A stretch of DNA of 64,000 nucleotides, taken from positions 67,143,346-67,207,345 of the forward strand of contig JAKSZT010053887.1 of NCBI GenBank assembly GCA_026826555.1. The letters run 5' to 3'. The DNA is from Tolypeutes matacus (taxonomy: Eukaryota; Chordata; Mammalia; Cingulata; Chlamyphoridae). Of this stretch, positions 59,137 through 64,000 are shown piece after piece. Made by a program: the position numbers and the translations under genes. The notes below the pieces were generated by a model. That model was given only the letters and a program-made list of their open reading frames with translations, had not been told where the DNA came from and searched no databases. Every line of letters starts with the position of its first letter. Position 1 is the first letter of the stretch.

Positions 59137-59752
59137 AGTATTTTAGTTTGCTAAAGGCTGCTAATGCAATATATCAGAAATGGGTTAGCTTTTATAATGG
59201 GAAATTATTAGGACAAAATCTTACAGTTCTGAGGCTGTGAAAATGTCCAAATTAAGGCATCATCAGAGATACCTTCTCACCAAAGTTTGCCTGCCACATG
59301 GTAAGGCAAAATGATGCCAGTCTCTGTTTTCTCCTTCAGGTTCACTTTCCCCTCAAGCTCAGCTGTGGGTGATCAGGCTTATGGCTCATCTCTTCTCAGG
59401 CTATGTCTCTTCAGCTTTGGGCTGCTCTGCTGATTGCAGCTTCTGGCCTTTCTCTCAATTGCAAGGTGTTTCTGGCTTTCTGAGGATATAGGTAATCCTG
59501 GAGTCCTCTTTCACATGGCTGGTAAAATGGCATATCTCTTTCTCTTTGGGTCCTCCATGTTTCTTCCATTTACATAGGACTCCAGCAAGAGAGCAGATAC
59601 CCACCCCGCGTCATGCCTAAGTGAATTAATCCAATCAAAGGTCCCCAAATGTATTCAATCCAATCAAAGTCCCCCCACCCCCCAAACACAGGAATGGACT
59701 AACTCCAGGAACATCATCTTTTCTGGGATTCACAAAAAGCTCCAAACTGTCA
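59137..59752 (-). mobile_element. MaLR-type solo LTR, same family as the 31486-34197 provirus
   Basis: The text 'gtttgctaaaggctgctaat', 'gcaatatatcagaaatgggt', 'gactccagcaagagagcag' and 'ccaatcaaaggtcc' parallels both LTRs of the minus-strand provirus. The right end is tgtca at 59748-59752; the left end is mutated. It interrupts an older L1 that continues at 59765. Confidence 0.8.
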
Positions 59753-59764
59753 CTTGTGACTAAA

Positions 59765-60260
59765 AGATAACTTATATGCACTGCTATTGGAAATTTTACT
59801 GGAAGTAACCTTAGAAAATAATCTGGCACTATCTTGTATAGTTAAATATTTGCATATTCATTCCAAAAATTCTATGTTATGGGTTTACTCAAGAGAATCT
59901 CCTGCACTTGAGTACAGGAGACATTTATAAGAATATCTATAATGGCATTGATAATAAAACAAACAACAGCAGAGACTTCTATTAAAAGAGGAATCAACAT
60001 TAAAATACTGGTTTATGTATATTATAAAATGATTAATTCTAGAAACATAATATTGAGTACACATACAAAGCAGAGAAGAAAATGCAAATACTGTAGGATA
60101 ATACTTTCCATATAATGTTCAAGATTAATATTAAGCAATTCATTGTTAAGAATATGTATCTATGTGATTTAAGCAACAATAACAATGAGGTATTTTAAAA
60201 AGAAAACAATGTAAATGACGTGGGACTGAAGACAATGGAAGTTACTGGAACACCTTTAGA
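59765..60260 (+). pseudogene. Old L1 ORF2 C-terminus and 3' UTR
   Basis: Decayed L1: 'tgcactgctattggaaattt', 'aaaataatctggcact', 'gggtttactcaagagaatct', 'cagagaagaaaatgcaaata' and 'ctggaacacctttagaggat' follow the order of an old L1M-type 3' end. Confidence 0.7.
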
Positions 60261-61689
60261 GGATGCTATCATTTCACAATTGAGAAGACTGCGGTAGAAA
60301 AGAGACTATAAAATATTGACAGACTATTGACCAGAGGAGGCAAAGGAAAGTAAATGTAAATTATCTAAAAGCACAGAGAAGCTCCTTGTCTCCATGGAAT
60401 GGAAAAAAGGTTTTGATTATAACAACATTAAGGAGTAATTATCATCTGTAACATCTTTCCTTGTTTCCCTGTCATAAGTATATTCATTTCAGTTTCAAAG
60501 AGACAAAAGACAGGCTTTTTTCTGCTTCCTTCATAATTATTTTTTCCAGAGAACAAGAATAGTGCACTTCAGTAAGGAGGGTTCTAAATATAGATCTTGT
60601 GCTCATTAAAGGCCACAGTACTATGGCTATTGTCATGAGAAAGGCCAACAGTTAGGTTGTTTGGGAGTGTTTGGGGCCTGAATTCCAAGTCATTAAAAAG
60701 TTTTAGCTACCCAAGTATTGTTCCTGCCTGAAAATAATGTTGGTCATGATTCCCATTCTAGACTCCTGTATTCAGTAATTTAGTCTTGCTAGAGAATCCT
60801 ACTGTGCTTAGCAATCTATTTTCTTGGCATGGATTAAGTTGTTTACCAAAGTGGAAATTTTAATTTTTCATAAATTTCTTAAAATTCATTGCCTAGTGTG
60901 TATCCCCTTTTCTATGACTTCAAACCTCACAAGGTAAAGTTTACCTCTCAATTTAAGAAATCTCAATTGCCAGCTGGTTGAGTAAATAGTCTTACATAAT
61001 TTTACTTTTTATTTTTATTTCGTACATCCACTATTTGTTTTCAGGATTTTTCATCTTTACTGGCAAATATTTTTTTATTTATATGTGTGCTCAAGTCTCA
61101 CACATCTTATTAAACAAAACAAAACAAAACAAAAACAAAAAATAAAACCATCCAAATTCTGTCATGTCCTCTTACTTATCAGTATTCTCCACATGTTGAT
61201 CCTATTTAAATATCAAGTTTATCATTTCCTATTCATTTTTGAACACTCATCCTTTCAATACAAACTTAAGTGCCTATATTTGCCCCAGATGATGTTCTAG
61301 GTGGTGGGTATGCAGCAGATATCAAAATAGACAATATCCCTGAATTTATTTATATTCTAGTTGAAGAGATATACAAATGATTATCAATTTTTTTTTCATT
61401 ATTACTTTCCCAAGGAGTCTTTCTAGGGCATTTCTTCCCTAATTTCCCATCATGAAATTTTAATACCACAGAAACACTATTTTATGTACTGTGTGTCTGT
61501 ACTTTATATATTAAAGGATTGCCTATTTTGCCCCGCCACCTCAAGAAACAAATTTTGTCCCTTAGGATTGATATTCATCTCGTTGAGAATGGATGAGATT
61601 AGTAATAAAAAGGAGCTGCAGTAAGTCAGGTGGTGATATGTTCACTGAAGAAAAGTAAACATGGAAAGGGACAGAGAATGACATAGTGC
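60261..61689. other. Intergenic DNA, no gene seen
   Basis: No named element. A CAAAA-type A-rich run lies at about 61114-61147. Confidence 0.55.
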
Positions 61690-61880
61690 TACTTGATGTG
61701 GACAGTTAGGTAATGTCTCAGCACCTGAGTTTTATCATCTATAACATGGAAATAATAATAATATTGATACATAATATTATCATGGGAATTAAATTAGTTA
61801 ACAAAGTAAAATGTTTAGTACAATGTTTGTTACCATAGTAAATGCTCAGTAAATGTTAGCTGTCATCATTATCTCACCAA
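61690..61880 (+). repeat. MIR SINE, well matched
   Basis: In order: 'cagcacctgagttttatcat', 'ctataacatggaaataataa', 'gggaattaaattagttaac', 'atgtttagtacaatgtttgt' and 'gtaaatgctcagtaaatgtt'. This covers the MIR core and 3' end on the plus strand. Confidence 0.85.
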
Positions 61881-61959
61881 GTCAGAGTGTTATTTGTTTC
61901 CCTTATCCAGTGCATCTGCACTATAAATAATCCCTTGCAGGATAAAATCTATGTTTATG

Positions 61960-62903
61960 ACTGCACAGAAAATCCTAAAAAATCTAAAAAATCTCCTAGA
62001 ACCAATAAACGAGTTTAGCAAGTTTGGAAATTACAATGTGAATATGCAAAAATCAGTTGTGCATAGGTTTTAATTGAAAATTGAAATTTCAAAACTACCA
62101 TTTACTGTAGCATAAAATCATGAAATACTTAGGTAGGTATATGAATCTCATTAAATATTTGCAGCTTCTGTTAAATGAAAAACAAATAACTTAGATTTTT
62201 TTCAAAAATAGAAATATCAGATTCTAGGTCAGAAGACTTGATATTGCTAAGATGTCAGTTCTCCTGAAATTGACCTAGAGATTCCCTAAAATAAAATCAA
62301 AATATCAGCAAGGTTTTGAAAATTTAGAAATTGACAAGTTTACTCTAAAATTTATAAATTTAAGGCAAAGAACTAAAATAACAAAAACATTTTGAGAAAG
62401 AAGAACAAATTTGGAGGAATCACACTATTTGATTTCAAGACTTAGTATAAAAAAAGTTATTAATCAAGCTAGTTTGCTTTTAGTGAAAGGATAGACACAT
62501 GGATCAATGAAACAGAAGAGAGAGTCTAGAAAGAGGCCCACACATAAATGATCAATTTAATTAGAAAGAATAGTCTTTTTATCTAATGGTGCTGGAATCA
62601 TTGGATATCATTTGTAAAACAAAAATTTACCTTTTTGTAAACCTCACTCCTTGTACAAAAATTAAGTAAAAATAGATACTAAACCTAGATGTAAAACATA
62701 GCATATAAAAATTCAAGGAAAAACATAGAAGCAAATCTTGGGTTAGGTATAGATTTCTTAGATTTAACAATAAATTACAATCTGAAAACAAGAAAAAACT
62801 GATGACCTGGATTTTGTCAAAACTAAAGCCTTCTATTCTTTGTGAAACTCTGATAAAAGAAGAAAATGACAAGCCACAAACTGAGATAAAGTATTTGCCA
62901 AAA
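61960..62903 (+). pseudogene. L1 ORF2 fragment, left of the solo LTR
   Basis: L1 ORF2 from within the polymerase/thumb region onward: 'ccaataaacgagtttagcaa', 'aatatgcaaaaatcagttgt', 'gacttgatattgctaagatg', 'ggaatcacactatttgattt', 'gggttaggtatagatttctt' and 'actgatgacctggattttgt'. Frames are broken. It is interrupted at 62904 and resumes at 63394. Confidence 0.85.
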
Positions 62904-63393
62904 TGTCAGCCAGGAGAGACCCCTAAAGAGGTTCACTCCAACATAGGTATTCGGGTCACCAGCAAAATCACAATTCTCACTGGCTCTGATGGAAAGACAT
63001 TTTGGTCTCATAGAAAAGAGACAGAGCAAGGTCAGCTTATCTAGTGGGCATTGGTTCCCCATGGCCAGGGGGCCTCAATCCATGGACTATGAACAGCACT
63101 CTTCTGTTGCATTCACATGCTGCCACATTGGAGGAACCCACACTCCCTCCCTCTCACCACTGTGGTGTGAGCTAGACATTATAAAATAAGCCCATTAGAG
63201 TCAGATGGTTTCTAGTGAATATTTAAGTATGCTTGGGATTATGGGGAAAGGAATGTACTGGAAATCCCCGTATCTACTAGGAGAATGTGTGTTATCCCAC
63301 CAGGCTGACACATCTGGTCCTGAGCACAGGGTGTATTTGTGGATCCCAGGGAAAGGTGGCATGTTGTGCTAGAACTGCCCCTACCACACAAAA
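62899..63393 (+). mobile_element. 485-bp solo LTR with exact 5-bp target duplication, inside an L1
   Basis: The LTR (62904-63388) runs from TGTCAGCCAGG to CTACCACA and is flanked by CAAAA at 62899-62903 and 63389-63393. The surrounding L1 is collinear across it. A TATA-like tataaaat lies at about 63180-63187, which makes the plus strand the likely sense; I see no canonical AATAAA downstream. The sequence is more G+C-rich than its host and is unlike families C and D or the MaLR LTRs here. It is the only copy in the window, so its family is unknown to me. Confidence 0.88.
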
Positions 63394-64000
63394 CACATCT
63401 GACAAAGAACTTGTATTCAGCCTATGTAAGGAGCTCTCAAAATTCATTAACAAGAAAACATACAGCCCAATTTAAAAGGTGGGAAAAGGACTTGGACAGA
63501 TGAAGGCAGGTGGATCACAAATAAACCAATAAAAGGTGTACAATATCATTAATAGTTAGGAGAAATGCAAATTAAAACCAAAATGATTTGTAGGAACCAA
63601 AATGAGATCCTATTATTCACTTTAAAATGGCTAAACAAACAAACTACTAAAAGTACCAAATGCTGGTGAGGATATAGAACAAATGGAATTATTATGCTTT
63701 GCCTGTGAAAATGCACAATTCTGTGGAAAACATATTGGTATTTTCCTGTAAATATAAATACATAATTTTACAATATGATCCATTAATCTCATTCTTGAGG
63801 ATTTTCCCAGGAACAATGAAAACATGTGTCCACAGAAATCAAAACAAAACAAAACACCCGGTATGTGAATATTTATAAAGTGTTTATTAGTATTTGAAAA
63901 AAACTGGAAACAACTCGATGTCCTTCAGCTTTCTAATGGATAAACTGTGATATATCCATATATAACATTACTAAGAAATTTTTAAAAATTATTAGTTACT
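63394..64000 (+). pseudogene. L1 ORF2 fragment, right of the solo LTR, runs off the window
   Basis: Continues the same L1: 'catctgacaaagaacttgta', 'gaaatgcaaattaaaaccaa', 'ccaaatgctggtgaggatat', 'ctggaaacaactcgatgtcc' and 'gtgatatatccatatataac'. This is the ORF2 C-terminal region. The 3' UTR would lie beyond 64000. Confidence 0.88.

Overview
This 64 kb window is AT-rich, repeat-dense, non-coding mammalian DNA. No intact protein-coding gene, exon series, rRNA or tRNA gene can be supported. Three tRNA-like SINEs (5755-5968, 9932-10143, 27313-27502) have the head sequence and G+C-rich body I associate with the DAS SINEs of armadillos (Xenarthra). Several LTR and L1 3'-end families recur within the window and look lineage-specific. 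I therefore read the source as a xenarthran, most likely an armadillo such as Dasypus. The species call rests on remembered repeat identity, not on a search.

Layout. 1-5743 is AT-rich and featureless. 5744-10912 is an accessory block with two SINE loci, a possible LTR, an LTR split by the tail of an ERVL-like retrovirus (integrase C-terminal relic, then its 3' LTR), and a complete solo LTR with 5-bp target duplications. 13340-16210 is old L1, including a three-fold repeated L1 3'-UTR unit. 17390-17850 is an unassigned GC-rich segment. 18355-20640 holds ancient repeat remnants and carries the longest open frame (197 codons), which I judge accidental. 21780-23612 is an inverted L1 complex. 25210-26600 is an ERVL-like pol relic split by a solo LTR. 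27313-27502 is a well-preserved SINE. 28754-29905 holds two solo LTRs. 31486-34197 is a complete two-LTR MaLR-type provirus on the minus strand, and 37957-41424 is a second one on the plus strand. Both proviruses are interrupted by later insertions. 43080-45195 is an L1 piece plus solo LTRs. 46945-50640 is the longest L1, minus strand, with damaged endonuclease and reverse transcriptase segments. 54050-55050 is L2 with an embedded purine microsatellite. 55758-60260 is a chain of L1 and LTR insertions. 61960-64000 is an L1 split by a 485-bp solo LTR. Scattered MIR, L2 and MER5-like fragments fill several gaps.

There is no operon or pathway; the interaction here is historical. Nested insertions give a relative chronology: old L1, L2 and MIR first, then MaLR/ERVL elements and solo LTRs, then the xenarthran L1 3' ends and SINEs. 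I found no new multi-gene system. The observations most worth checking are a 27/28-paired hairpin at 30488-30566 that no repeat I recognise explains, a possible retrocopy bounded by 9-bp duplications at 31880-32149, the unassigned GC-rich block at 17390-17850, and the layered insertions with exact 5-bp target duplications. Element boundaries without target duplications are approximate.
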